NCBI GenBank assembly: GCA_026990385.1
Contig: JALXDL010000046.1
Coordinates: forward strand, 3,699-67,698
Source: DRKI01 sp011051875
Lineage (GTDB): Bacteria > Desulfobacterota > Desulfobulbia > Desulfobulbales > Desulfobulbaceae
Direction: 5' to 3'
Length of the DNA: 64,000 bases
Positions within the stretch are counted from its first letter, which is position 1. The number at the start of each line of letters is the position of its first letter. This document shows positions 52,255 through 62,696 of the stretch, one piece after another. The notes beneath the pieces were generated by a model that made no database searches, was not told the DNA's origin, and saw nothing but the letters and a program-made list of their open reading frames with translations. Both the position numbers and the translations under genes were made by a program.

Positions 52255-55200
52255 TTAATTACGGCGCTCGTTTCCCGCGGGGTGACGGCAGGTGCGTCCT
52301 GCAGCCGCCCCCGCCGGCGGGCCCTGGTCGTTTTCCCTCTCCTGCCGGAGCAGGTGCAGCAGTTCATCGGTGGTGAGTCGGGCACTGATGTCGGTGCCGG
52401 AGAGGAGCGAGTCGGCAAGATCGCGTTTTTCCTCGTGCAGGCGGACGATCTGCTCCTCGATGGTGCCCCGGGTGACCAGGCGGTACACGGTGACCGGCCG
52501 CTGCTGGCCGATGCGGTGGGCCCGGTCCGAGGCCTGGTCCTCCACGGCCGGGTTCCACCAGGGGTCCATGTGGATGACATAGTCGGCCGCGGTCAGGTTG
52601 AGACCGGTGCCACCGGCCTTGAGGCTGATGAGGAAGACATCGCCCTTGCCGGCCTGGAAGGCCCGGACCCTGGTTTCGCGCTGCTTGCGGCTGGTCTGGC
52701 CGTCCAGGTACTGGTAGCTGATCTTCTGCTCGTCCAGGTGGTCGCGGATGATGTGCAGGTGGTCGACAAACTGGCTGAAGACCAGGGCCTTGTGGCCGCC
52801 GGCCAGCAGCTCGGCCAGGATGTCGTCAAAGACCTTGAGCTTGGAGGAGGGAATACGGCTGTCCGGGTCGAGCAGCCGCGGGTTGCAGCACAGCCGCCGC
52901 AACCGCATGATCTCGGCCAGGATACGCAGGTGCCGGCCGCCGTCCTCCTCGTTGTCCGCGCCGGCAAGCCGTTCCACGGCCGTCTGCCGCTGGGCCTCGT
53001 AAAGGGCGGCCTCCTCCGGGCTCATGACGACCTCCAGGGCGATATCGGTGCGGGGCGGCAGTTCCTGCAGGACCTCGCTCTTGATCCGGCGCAGGAGGAA
53101 GGGACGGATCAGGCGGCGCAGCCGGTGCCGGGCCTCCCGGTCCCGGTCACCCTCGATGGGCAGGACAAAACGCTCGTGAAAGGACTTGCGCGAGCCAAGC
53201 AGGCCGGGATTGAGAAAGCGGAACAGTGACCAGAGCTCGGAGAGGTTGTTTTCAAGCGGCGTGCCGGTGGTGGCCAGGCGGAAACCGGCTTTGAGGCGCA
53301 GGGCGGCGCGGGCGCGCCGGGTCTGGTGGTTCTTGATCGCCTGGGCCTCGTCCAGGATCACGGTCTGCCAGTCTACCTTGGCCAGCCGGTCGATCTCCGT
53401 GGCCAGCAGGCCATAGCTGCAGACCACCAGGGCAAAGGGGCCCAGGTCGTCCAGGCAGGCGTCGCGGTCGCCGGGCCCGAAGTGGCGGACCTGCAGGGTG
53501 GGGGCAAAGCGGCGTGCCTCCTCCTGCCAGTTGGCGATCACCGAGAGTGGCGCCACCACCAGGGTCGGGCCGTCAGGGGCCCGGAGCAGGACCGCGGCCA
53601 GGGCCTGCACGGTCTTGCCCAGGCCCATGTCGTCGGCCAGGCAGGCGCCCACGCCCCACTGGGAGAGGCGGGCCAGCCAGCGGAAGCCCTCCACCTGGTA
53701 GGGCCGCAGCCTGGCCTGCAGGGTGGAGGGCAGTTCCGGGTCCACCGGCCTGGCGAGCCGGGCCACGTGTTCCTTCCAGGCCCTGTCCGTGTGCAGCGAG
53801 CCGGCCTGCTCGGTCAGTTCCTCCAGGGCCAGGGAGGCCAGCGGCGGGATGCGAACGCCCTTGCCGCGCAGCTCGCCGTAGGCGCGCAGCTCGCTGATCC
53901 GCTTGCGGAATTCCCGGGTCAGAGCAAGAAAAGAGCCGTCGTCGAGCTGGACAAAGCGGCCCGGTGACTGTTCCAGCATCTGGAGGAGCTGTTTCAGGTC
54001 CAGGGCCAGCTCGTTGTCCACCTCCAGCCTGCCGGTGGCGGCGAACCAGTCGCGGTCCTTTTTCAGGCGCAGCGAGAGCCGGGCAAAGGAGGCCTCGCCG
54101 CGTACCCGGAACTTCTCTCCCCTGGGCCATTCCAGGACCACTTGCTCGTCCAGGCGGCCCAGCTCCAGCAGCATCTCCAGGCTGTCCTGCGGGTCCTCCA
54201 GGCGATAGATACCGTCCACCGGCTCCTGCCGCTCCAGGGTGGGGCAGGAGCGGATTACCTGCTCGCAGAGTTGCTGTTCCCTGTCCAGGTCACGGACCGC
54301 CTTCACCGGACGGCCCTCGACCCGGGCGAGCACGGTCTCGCCGCCCCGGCCCGGCCGGCACCAGGTATCGGCGCCGGCCAGGGGACGGACCAGGAACTCG
54401 GCCTGCAGTCCCTGGCCCGCGGGCAGCAGGTGGACATGGGGCGTGGGATCGCCCTGCTCGGTGGGGATATCGTCACCCAGGCCGTCGAGATCGGACTGGA
54501 TGGTGGCCAGGGACGAGAGGGAGGCGACAGAGGAGCGCAGGCTGTCGGCTGCCTCGGCCGGCAGGGTCATCGGCCGGGCCAGGATCTGGTAGAGGCGCTG
54601 CTGGCCGCTGTCCAGCCGGTAAAAGGTGTAGCGGGTCGGTGTCTCCCGCACCAGGGCGCCCTCCTCGTGCATGGCCTTGGCAGGCGGGACCAGCTCCAGC
54701 CGGACCCGGTCCTTTTCGTGGCTGATGCTGAGACCGGGCCGGGCCATCACGATGTCCATCCTGGTGGAGGGCGAGTCGGCCAGGAAGACCAGGGGATGCC
54801 TGGCGAGCAGGGGCAGGGCCTTGACCGGATCGAGCTGGTAGGTGGTCTTGCGGTGGCCGTACCAGTACTGCTGTTCCCGGTGGATGGTAATCAGGGCGAC
54901 CAGGGAGCGGTCCAAGTCGGAGAGGCCCTCCATGGAGTCACTCTTCTCGAACAGGGTCTTGAGTGCCACCACCCGCCCCTTGCTCCAGCGGCCGTTCTTT
55001 CCCTTTTTCTGTAGCCTGGGCTCCAGCGTGACCCGGGCCGGGTCGCTGTGCGGCCCGAGGAACCAGACCAGCCGCTGGCCACCGGTGGTGGCGCTGCCGG
55101 CGGCACCGTCGGCCAGGCCCTGCAGGGCCAGCAGTGTCTTCTGCCAGGCCGGCAGGTCTGTCCAGCAGTCCGACAGGCAGGCCAGGCCGCTGGCCCGCCG

Positions 55201-56523
55201 GATCTCGCCGACGATGTCGGTATGTTTTTTCCTGGCCATCCCCAGTCGTGCCAGGATGTTGGCCGCCTCCGCCACCAGCCACAGGTTCTGGCTCGACGTG
55301 GCCCGGGCCAGGATCCTGCTGATCCGCGGCGCCTGTTTGCGGGCCGCTCCTGGCCGGATCCAGGAGAGGATCATGCAGTGCAACAGGTCGGGCAGCGATA
55401 TCTCGACCTCATCGAGTTCCAGGTCGACCAGCCGCTCCGCTGGCCTGAGTGTCAGGCCCAGCCGCTCGGCAAAGGGCTCCTGCATGGCCAGGGCAAGGAA
55501 AGTGGCCGGCCGGAGGTTTGTATCCTCCAGGCGGCGGCCGTGGGCGCGGATGGTTTGCATGCCCTGGTTCAGCCGCTGCGGGTCGGCGGAACGGAGCAGG
55601 GTGCAGAGAAAGAGGAACTGGGCATAGCCGGGAAAGGGCACGAATTTCTTGCGGCTTGCCTTGCGCAGGACCTGGGCCCACCGGTCAAAGCCGGCTAGGG
55701 CATCGTTGGTGCGGCCGGTGAAGACCGCCAGCAGGGCCTGCAGGGGCGGCAGCTCGCAGGCCGCCATGGCAGGGTCCTCCAGCAGTTCCTCCACCAGGTC
55801 GTTGCGGCCGCAGAAAAGGAGGCTCGTGATGATGCGCGCCTGCTGCTCGGGCCGGCAGGTGTCAGAGGCAAGCAGGCGGGCCAGGTCACCGGTTTCCTGC
55901 AGGGGCAGGATCTCGGTCGCGACCCGTTCCAGGACCCAGTTCACCACCACCGGCGAGCCGGAGGCAACGAGGTGGGGCAGGATCTCCGGGTAATAGGGGT
56001 CCAGGAACAGGGTCTTGAGGGGATGCTCGGCCCGGAAGCCGAACACCTGGGAGACAATGGCGAACTGCAACAGGTGCCGGATATCCTTTTCCGGCGCGCC
56101 GGTCAGGATGCTGATCTGGAGGTTGCGCAGCAACAGGTCTTCCCTGGCGTTGCCCAGTCGTCCGAGATCCAGGTGCGGCGGGTTGAGGTGATCGTTGATG
56201 GTCCGGGCCTGGTCGGCGAAGTCCGGCTGCTCCAGGCTGTCCAGGAGGGCGATCATGCGGAGGTGGCCGGGCAGGGAGAGGCGCGAGCTCCTGGTCGTGA
56301 CCAGGCCTCCCTCCTGGAGATCGGTCAAGGCCTTGCGCACCTCGGTGGGCTTCCAGGTCTTTCCTGAATCGTTACGCAGCGAGAGGGCGGAGACGCAGCG
56401 CAGGAGCGATGTCCTGGTGCTGGCGCCATTGCCGCTGACAGCGATGATCCGCAGCAGCGCCTGCTGCAGGGGCGCCAGCTTCCTGTACTGTTGCTCGTGT
56501 TTTTTCCGTGTGGTGTCGTGCAT
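52255..56523 (-). CDS. SNF2-family ATP-dependent helicase
   Basis: The product has 1422 residues. A long N-terminal part (to about residue 940) has no recognised motif. The motor follows: ADDMGLGKT (Lys970), LDEAQAIKN (Asp1058), TGTPLENNLSELWSLFRFLNPG and the C-terminal DPWWNPAVEDQASDRAHRIGQQ with VTVYRLVTRGTIEEQI. These are Swi2/Snf2 motifs Ia-VI. Bacterial members remodel RNA polymerase or DNA-protein complexes, and some serve in phage defence. It is transcribed away from the copper ATPase and towards the membrane protein. Confidence 0.93.
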   Translation of the reverse strand: MHDTTRKKHEQQYRKLAPLQQALLRIIAVSGNGASTRTSLLRCVSALSLRNDSGKTWKPTEVRKALTDLQEGGLVTTRSSRLSLPGHLRMIALLDSLEQPDFADQARTINDHLNPPHLDLGRLGNAREDLLLRNLQISILTGAPEKDIRHLLQFAIVSQVFGFRAEHPLKTLFLDPYYPEILPHLVASGSPVVVNWVLERVATEILPLQETGDLARLLASDTCRPEQQARIITSLLFCGRNDLVEELLEDPAMAACELPPLQALLAVFTGRTNDALAGFDRWAQVLRKASRKKFVPFPGYAQFLFLCTLLRSADPQRLNQGMQTIRAHGRRLEDTNLRPATFLALAMQEPFAERLGLTLRPAERLVDLELDEVEISLPDLLHCMILSWIRPGAARKQAPRISRILARATSSQNLWLVAEAANILARLGMARKKHTDIVGEIRRASGLACLSDCWTDLPAWQKTLLALQGLADGAAGSATTGGQRLVWFLGPHSDPARVTLEPRLQKKGKNGRWSKGRVVALKTLFEKSDSMEGLSDLDRSLVALITIHREQQYWYGHRKTTYQLDPVKALPLLARHPLVFLADSPSTRMDIVMARPGLSISHEKDRVRLELVPPAKAMHEEGALVRETPTRYTFYRLDSGQQRLYQILARPMTLPAEAADSLRSSVASLSSLATIQSDLDGLGDDIPTEQGDPTPHVHLLPAGQGLQAEFLVRPLAGADTWCRPGRGGETVLARVEGRPVKAVRDLDREQQLCEQVIRSCPTLERQEPVDGIYRLEDPQDSLEMLLELGRLDEQVVLEWPRGEKFRVRGEASFARLSLRLKKDRDWFAATGRLEVDNELALDLKQLLQMLEQSPGRFVQLDDGSFLALTREFRKRISELRAYGELRGKGVRIPPLASLALEELTEQAGSLHTDRAWKEHVARLARPVDPELPSTLQARLRPYQVEGFRWLARLSQWGVGACLADDMGLGKTVQALAAVLLRAPDGPTLVVAPLSVIANWQEEARRFAPTLQVRHFGPGDRDACLDDLGPFALVVCSYGLLATEIDRLAKVDWQTVILDEAQAIKNHQTRRARAALRLKAGFRLATTGTPLENNLSELWSLFRFLNPGLLGSRKSFHERFVLPIEGDRDREARHRLRRLIRPFLLRRIKSEVLQELPPRTDIALEVVMSPEEAALYEAQRQTAVERLAGADNEEDGGRHLRILAEIMRLRRLCCNPRLLDPDSRIPSSKLKVFDDILAELLAGGHKALVFSQFVDHLHIIRDHLDEQKISYQYLDGQTSRKQRETRVRAFQAGKGDVFLISLKAGGTGLNLTAADYVIHMDPWWNPAVEDQASDRAHRIGQQRPVTVYRLVTRGTIEEQIVRLHEEKRDLADSLLSGTDISARLTTDELLHLLRQERENDQGPPAGAAAGRTCRHPAGNERRN

Positions 56524-56754
56524 GGTCGTTTTGGCGGTGCCGGTTTGTTTGCGGCAGAGACTACCAAAAGCTCGGATTTCTGTAAATCCTCAATTCGGCG
56601 CCGGTGCGGCTGCATGGGGCCGGAGCCGGGGCCACGAAATTTCCTTTCGCCCCGGCCAAAGATGGTGAGCAGACGCTGACGATGTGGTAGTATGCGGGAC
56701 ACGTTGCCACGGGCCCCCTTTTTCCCGGCCCTGGCGCGATTGGAGAACCGGAAC

Positions 56755-59454
56755 ATGCCAGAGAACACGGAAAAAGAGAAGAACAGTTTGCCGGGCGCCG
56801 CCGGGCCGGCCTACGTGATCCGGGTGGGCGACATGGCCTGCGCCGCCTGTGTCTCGCGGGTGGAGAAGGCGATCCTGGCCGTGGACGGGGTGGAGTCGGC
56901 CTCGGTCAACCTGGTGGAGAAGGAGGCCCTGGTCCGGGGCGGTGATCCGGCGGCCGTGGTCCGGGCGGTGCGCGAGGCCGGCTACCAGGCAGAGCTGGTC
57001 GGGGCCGGCACGGAGCCGGCAGGGGAGGCCGCAGGCTACGAGATCGGTATCCGGGACATGGCCTGCGCCGCCTGCGTGGGCAACGTGGAACGGGCCATCC
57101 TCGAGGTGGAGGGCGTGCAATCGGCCTTGGTCAGCCTGGTGGAGAAGAAGGCGCGGGTCGTGGGAGGGGATCCGGAGCAGGTGGTGGGAGTGATCCGGGA
57201 TCGCGGCTACGACGCCTTTCTTGTCGAGGAGGCGCGCAGCGATACCTTTTTTGTTCGTTTTGCCGAGCCGCCGGACAGGGACCAGCAGACGGCGATCGAG
57301 ACGATCCTGCGCCAGGAGGACCAGGCCCCGGAGTTTTCCTGGTCCGGGAAACGGTTGCAGGTGACCACGTCCCTGCATCCGGCCCGGCTGGTGCTCCTGC
57401 TGGAGCAGGCAGGCCATCGGTGCGGCATCGAGGAGCGGTACGAGGATCCCTCCCGCCGCCAGGCCGAGGAGGCCAGGCGCGAGATCCGCCGCTCCTGGCA
57501 GCGGGCCGTTGTCGCGGCCCTGGTGGGATTCGGGATCATGGCCGGCGACATGTCGGGCCTCTTCCCGACCCTTGACGAAAACCGGCTATTTTGGGCCGGC
57601 ATGGCCCTGCTCTGCCTGGCGACCATGGTCTTCAGCGGCCGCAACTACTATGTCACGGCCTGGAAGCAGGCCCGCCACAGGAGCGCCAACATGGACACCC
57701 TGGTGGCCCTGGGCACGGCCGCGGCCTGGCTGGCCTCGGTGCTGGTCATCACCAGGCCCGACTTCATCCCTGGCCGCAGTCACCATCTCTATCTCGACGC
57801 CTCGGTGATGATCCTGGCCTTTCTCCAGTTCGGGCACGCCCTGGAGGTGCGGGCCAAGCGGACCACCAGCGAGGCGATCTCCTCCCTGGTCGGGCTGCGG
57901 GCCAGGTCGGCCCGGGTGGTGCTGGACGGGCATGAGATCGAGGTGCCGGTCTCCCTGCTCCGGGTCGGCGATCTGGTCCGGGTGCGGCCGGGTGAAAAGA
58001 TCCCCATTGACGGCGTGGTCACCGAGGGCCGCACCATGGTGGACGAGTCCATGCTCACCGGCGAGCCGGTGCCGGTGGAGAAGGGACCGGACGACACCGT
58101 GACCGGCGGCACCATGAACCGCTCCGGCTCGCTGCTCTTCCGGGTGACCAGGCTGGGGTCCGAGACCACCCTGGCCCGGATCATCAACATGGTCAGGAAG
58201 GCCCAGCTCTCCAAGCCGGCCATCGGCCGCCTGGCGGACCGGGTGGCAGCGGTCTTCGTGCCCACGGTCATCTGTATCTCGATCATCACCTTTGTCACCT
58301 GGCTCCTGCTCGGGCCCGAGCCGCGCCTGGCCCATGCCCTGACCACGGGCATCGCGGTCCTGGTCATCGCCTGTCCCTGTGCCCTGGGCCTGGCCACGCC
58401 CATCGCCATCATGGTCGGCACCAGCCGGGCGGCGCAGCTTAACATCCTGATCTCCAACAGCGACGCCCTGCAGACCGCCTCCCGCCTGACCCACCTGGTG
58501 GTGGACAAGACCGGCACCCTGACCATGGGCAGGCCGACGGTGACCACGCTCATCCCGGCGGAGGGCATGGAGCGGGACCAGGTCCTGCGCCTGGCGGCCG
58601 GCCTGGAGTCGGCCTCGGAGCATCCCCTGGCCGAGGCCGTGCTCGAAAGCTGCCGCAGCGCCGGCCTGGAGCCGCTTGCCATGGACGATTTCTCGTCCGT
58701 GGCCGGCCGCGGCGTCGAGGGGACGCACCAGGGACGCCGCTTTCTGCTCGGCAACCGCCATTTCATTCGCGAACAGGAGATTGCGGTGGCGCCCTCCCTG
58801 GAGTCGGCCGCTGACCGGTATGCCGCCGAGGGCGGCACCCCGGTCTGGCTGGCGGACCGGGAGCGGATCCTGGGCCTGCTGATCCTCAGGGACCCGGTGC
58901 GGACCGATTCGGCCGGAGCGGTCCGGGCGCTGCAGGAGCAGGGCGTGGAGGTGGTCATGTGCACCGGCGACGCAGAGAAGACGGCCGCGGCCGTGGCCCG
59001 GGAGCTGGGGATCCGCGAGGTCCACAGCGAGCTGCTGCCCGAGGAGAAGCTCGACGTGGTCCGGGCGCTGCAGGAGCGCGGTTTCCGGGTCGGGATGGTG
59101 GGGGATGGTGTCAACGACGCCCCGGCCCTGGCCCTGGCCGATACCGGCTTTGCCATCGGCTCGGGCACGGACGTGGCCATCGACAATGCCGACATCACCC
59201 TGGCCGGCGACTCGCTGGCCCACGTGCCGGTGGCCATAGCCCTGTCCAGGGCCGTTATCCGCAACATCAAGCAGAACCTGTTCGGCGCCTTCTTCTACAA
59301 CGTGATCGGCATCCCCCTGGCCGCCGGCGTCTTTTATCCCTTCACCGGCTGGCTGCTGCATCCCATGTTCGCCAGCGCTGCCATGGCGCTCTCCTCGGTG
59401 ACCGTGGTCAGCAACGCCAACCGGCTGCGGCTGTTCCGGCCGGAGACGTCCTGA
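56755..59454 (+). CDS. copA: Copper-type P1B ATPase (CopA-like)
   Basis: The product has 899 residues from the ATG at 56755, preceded by GGAG. Two heavy-metal-associated domains carry MACAAC motifs (Cys29/Cys32 and Cys104/Cys107). A third, degenerate segment (about 165-230) lacks the cysteines. Eight membrane helices, TGEP, the membrane CPC (540-542), DKTGTLT (Asp584), HP in SEHPLAEA and GDGVNDAPAL follow. CPC with MxCxxC domains predicts Cu(I) export. The nearest regulator is not in the window. Confidence 0.93.
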   Translation: MPENTEKEKNSLPGAAGPAYVIRVGDMACAACVSRVEKAILAVDGVESASVNLVEKEALVRGGDPAAVVRAVREAGYQAELVGAGTEPAGEAAGYEIGIRDMACAACVGNVERAILEVEGVQSALVSLVEKKARVVGGDPEQVVGVIRDRGYDAFLVEEARSDTFFVRFAEPPDRDQQTAIETILRQEDQAPEFSWSGKRLQVTTSLHPARLVLLLEQAGHRCGIEERYEDPSRRQAEEARREIRRSWQRAVVAALVGFGIMAGDMSGLFPTLDENRLFWAGMALLCLATMVFSGRNYYVTAWKQARHRSANMDTLVALGTAAAWLASVLVITRPDFIPGRSHHLYLDASVMILAFLQFGHALEVRAKRTTSEAISSLVGLRARSARVVLDGHEIEVPVSLLRVGDLVRVRPGEKIPIDGVVTEGRTMVDESMLTGEPVPVEKGPDDTVTGGTMNRSGSLLFRVTRLGSETTLARIINMVRKAQLSKPAIGRLADRVAAVFVPTVICISIITFVTWLLLGPEPRLAHALTTGIAVLVIACPCALGLATPIAIMVGTSRAAQLNILISNSDALQTASRLTHLVVDKTGTLTMGRPTVTTLIPAEGMERDQVLRLAAGLESASEHPLAEAVLESCRSAGLEPLAMDDFSSVAGRGVEGTHQGRRFLLGNRHFIREQEIAVAPSLESAADRYAAEGGTPVWLADRERILGLLILRDPVRTDSAGAVRALQEQGVEVVMCTGDAEKTAAAVARELGIREVHSELLPEEKLDVVRALQERGFRVGMVGDGVNDAPALALADTGFAIGSGTDVAIDNADITLAGDSLAHVPVAIALSRAVIRNIKQNLFGAFFYNVIGIPLAAGVFYPFTGWLLHPMFASAAMALSSVTVVSNANRLRLFRPETS

Positions 59455-59808
59455 CCCGGGCGGGCAGGGTCCTGTCTCCCCCTGCCACTGAAACGGTTTG
59501 GATTCCACCGGACATATGGTATAGTCCAAGTCAGAGAAGTTTTTTGCAAGCCGTCACAGGCACCCCCCTCTGCACGGTCGCGCCGCTCTGCATACCGGGG
59601 GTATGGCGAACCGGCGCGCCTGCACAGATTCGGGGCGCCTGTGCCAACGTACAGTTTTGAGGCTGTGACAACAACGAGTTAGTACCCATCAGTTCGTTTT
59701 TTTCAGCCCCGGCAGACGAGGGGGAATCTCTGCCCGGCCCGGCCATTGCCCCGCAACCTGCCGGCCGCGGCCTGAACCCATATTCCGGCACATGCACTGG
59801 TATTCTGA
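59455..59808. repeat. Intergenic region with second copy of the palindromic element
   Basis: About 59551-59645 forms an imperfect palindrome (CACAGGCACCCC at the left, GGGGCGCCTGTGCC at the right). Both halves match the element at 44964-45067 most strongly in the GACCGTGCA...GGGTGCCTGTG part. The centre holds a CATACC-GGG-GGTATG hairpin. The rest of the region shows no gene. It must also hold the promoter of the PocR kinase, which I could not locate. Confidence 0.65.
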
Positions 59809-62646
59809 TTGACGGATAACGTTTCCTACACCCTGCCCGACCTTGTCGACCTCGGTTCGTTCCAGGCACTGCTGGATTCCCTCCACGATACTGCCGGGAT
59901 CCCGTCGGCCGTCATCGACCTGGACGGCAATTTTCTCACCGCCACCGGCTGGCAGCGGATCTGTCTCGATTTCCATCGCCGGCATCCCCAGGCCTGCAGG
60001 TCCTGCATCGAGAGCGACACCTACCTCCGCCACGAGCTGACCCAGGGCGCACGCCACGCCATCTACCGCTGCCCGCACGGCCTGGTGGACGGTTCTTCGC
60101 CCATCGTGGTCGACGGCCGCCACCTGGCCAACATGTTCACCGGCCAGGTCCTCTGCGAGCCGGTGGACGACCGGGTCCGCGAGCGGTTCAGGAGCCAGGC
60201 CCGCAGGTACGGCTTTGATGAACAGGCCTATCTCGAAGCCCTGGCCGAGGTGCCGGTGGTGCCGGAGGCGGAATTCCGGCGCCGGCTGGACCTCCTGACC
60301 TCCATGGCCGAGATGCTGGCCCGGGAGGGGCTGACCAACCTCAACCTGCTCAGGCAGCGAAAGCTGCTGGAAAAAAGCGAGAAACGGTTTCGCTCCCTGC
60401 TCGAGCAGGCCATGGACGCGATCCTGGTCCTGGACGGCGAGGGACGGCTGCGCGAGGTGAACAGGCAGGCCTGCGGCATGCTCGGCTATTCCCGGGAAGA
60501 ACTGCTGCGGATGCGGATCGCGGACATCGATTTCGGCCCGGTTGGCCGGGCCCTGCCGGTCGGGAAGCTGGCCGCAATACCGCTGGGTGGCAGGATCACC
60601 ATGGAATCCCTGCAGCGGCACCGGAACGGGACCCTGTTCCCGGTGGAGATCAGCATGGGACCGGTGAGCATCGGCGATGAGCCCGCCTTTCTCTGGATGG
60701 TTCGGGATATCAGCGGGCGGAAGCAGGCCGAGGAATCGCTCCGCGAGGCCTACGAGATCATCAATGCCAGTCCCGTGGTCGCCTTTCGCTGGCAGAACAG
60801 CCCGGGCTGGCCGGTGGAATTCGTGTCGGCCAACGTGGAGAACCTGTTTGGCTACTCGGCAGCGGATTTTCTGGATGGCAGGATCCGGTATACCGATGTC
60901 ATTGCCGGGGAAGACCTGGCAAGGGTGTGCGAGGAGGTGGAAAAATACAGCGCCGATCCCGGCTGTGTCAACTTCGAGCACGAGCCCTACCGGATCACCT
61001 GCCGCGACGGTGGAACCCGGTGGGTCTCGGACCATACCCACATCCGGCGGGATGCGGACGGCAGGGCCACCCATTACCAGGGGCTGATCGAGGATATCAC
61101 CGAGCGAATCGAGGCCCGGCATGCCTTGGTGACCGCCGAGCGGGAATGGCGCAAGATCTTTGACGCCATCAGCGACATCGTCACCATCCAGGACCGCGAC
61201 ATGCGGATCATACGGGTCAACAGCGCGGCCGGCGAGCTGTTCGGCATGACGCCGGAGGAGATGAGGAGCAGAAAGTGTTACCAGCTTTTCCGGGGCTCCG
61301 ACGAACCTTGTCCGGGCTGCCCGGCCCTGGAGACGATCCATGACCGCAGGGACCACTGGGGCACCATCGAGCACGAGACCCTGGGCAGGATCTTCCAGGT
61401 CTCCTCGGCGCCCATCCTCGACGAGCAGGGCGAGATGCAGTACCTGGTCCACATCGCCAAGGACATCACCGAGAAAAAAAAGCTCGAAGACAAGCTCTTC
61501 CATGCCGGCAAGATGGAGGCCATCGGGACCCTGGCCGGGGGCATAGCCCACGATTTCAACAACATCCTGGCCGCCATCCTCGGTTTCACCCAGTTGACCA
61601 TGATGCAGGTGGAGCCGGGGAGCCGGCCGGCCGGCTACCTGCAGCAGATCGTCGACGCCTCCAACAGGGCCAGGGACCTGGTGCGGCAGATCCTGACGTT
61701 CAGCAGCAGGGGCGACAGTGTCCGTTTCCCGCTTTCCATCGGTCCGGTGGTCGGAGAGTCGCTCAAGCTGCTTCGGGCCTCGTTGCCCACGACCATCGAG
61801 CTGGATGTCCGGGTGGCGCCGGACTGCGGCATGGTGCTGGCCAATCCCACGGCCGTGCAGCAGGTGGTGGTCAATCTCTGCACCAATGCCGCCCAGGCCA
61901 TGGAGGAGGAGCAGGGGATTATCCGGGTCGGGCTCTGCCGCCGCCACCTGGCGGAAGACGAGGTCGATCCGGGCAGGAGCGGTGGCGCCCATGTCGAGCT
62001 GACCATTTCCGATACGGGGCAGGGCATGGAACCCGAAGTGCTGGCGCACATCTTTGAACCCTATTTCACCACCCGCGAGCAGGGCAAGGGCTCCGGCATG
62101 GGTCTGGCCCTGGTCCATGGAATCGTCCAGGGATGTGACGGCATGATCAGGGTGGAGAGCACGCCCGGTGAGGGCACGACCTTCCGTGTCTATTTTCCCG
62201 TTGTGGAAAAGGCACCGGCGGAAGAGGATGATCATGCCGCTGCCGCGGACGGCTCCAGCGCTCATATCCTGATCGTGGATGACGAGCCGCCCCTGGTGGA
62301 GCTGCAGCGCAGGATCCTGGAACAGCTCGGCTACACGGTCACCGAGGCGGCTTCGGGCACCAGGGCCCTGGAACTCCTGCGCCGCGATCCGGCACGTTAC
62401 GACCTGGTGATAACGGACCAGACCATGCCGCAGCTCACCGGCATGCAACTGGCCCGGGCGGTCCGCGACCTCCGTGCCGACCTGCCCCTGATCCTCTGCA
62501 CCGGCTATGGCGACATCCTCTCCGAGGAGGATGCCGGCCGGCAGGGGATCTGGAAGATCCTCACCAAGCCGGTGGAGAGCGCCTACCTGGCCGCGCAGGT
62601 CCGAGAGGTCCTGGCGCGGGCGGCGAAGCAGCGAAGCCGGGACTGA
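59809..62646 (+). CDS. PocR-PAS hybrid histidine kinase with C-terminal receiver
   Basis: The product has 945 residues. The N-terminus (about 10-170) is a PocR sensory domain, with CRSCIESDTYLRHEL, YRCPHGLVDGSSPIVV and LANMFTGQVL. Three PAS regions follow (about 190-305, 310-440 and 445-565), the last with a cysteine cluster RKCYQLFRGSDEPCPGC. The phospho-accepting His581 lies in IAHDFNNILAAILGF; then HATPase and a receiver with Asp870 (LVITDQTMP). No membrane helix is visible. The frame opens directly after a stop with TTG as the only early start, an uncommon choice with no clear ribosome site. Confidence 0.85.
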   Translation: MTDNVSYTLPDLVDLGSFQALLDSLHDTAGIPSAVIDLDGNFLTATGWQRICLDFHRRHPQACRSCIESDTYLRHELTQGARHAIYRCPHGLVDGSSPIVVDGRHLANMFTGQVLCEPVDDRVRERFRSQARRYGFDEQAYLEALAEVPVVPEAEFRRRLDLLTSMAEMLAREGLTNLNLLRQRKLLEKSEKRFRSLLEQAMDAILVLDGEGRLREVNRQACGMLGYSREELLRMRIADIDFGPVGRALPVGKLAAIPLGGRITMESLQRHRNGTLFPVEISMGPVSIGDEPAFLWMVRDISGRKQAEESLREAYEIINASPVVAFRWQNSPGWPVEFVSANVENLFGYSAADFLDGRIRYTDVIAGEDLARVCEEVEKYSADPGCVNFEHEPYRITCRDGGTRWVSDHTHIRRDADGRATHYQGLIEDITERIEARHALVTAEREWRKIFDAISDIVTIQDRDMRIIRVNSAAGELFGMTPEEMRSRKCYQLFRGSDEPCPGCPALETIHDRRDHWGTIEHETLGRIFQVSSAPILDEQGEMQYLVHIAKDITEKKKLEDKLFHAGKMEAIGTLAGGIAHDFNNILAAILGFTQLTMMQVEPGSRPAGYLQQIVDASNRARDLVRQILTFSSRGDSVRFPLSIGPVVGESLKLLRASLPTTIELDVRVAPDCGMVLANPTAVQQVVVNLCTNAAQAMEEEQGIIRVGLCRRHLAEDEVDPGRSGGAHVELTISDTGQGMEPEVLAHIFEPYFTTREQGKGSGMGLALVHGIVQGCDGMIRVESTPGEGTTFRVYFPVVEKAPAEEDDHAAAADGSSAHILIVDDEPPLVELQRRILEQLGYTVTEAASGTRALELLRRDPARYDLVITDQTMPQLTGMQLARAVRDLRADLPLILCTGYGDILSEEDAGRQGIWKILTKPVESAYLAAQVREVLARAAKQRSRD

Positions 62647-62696
62647 ACCTGCGAACGTTCCGCTGCCGCCGCCCCAGGAAGGGCGCCTCCCGCCCC

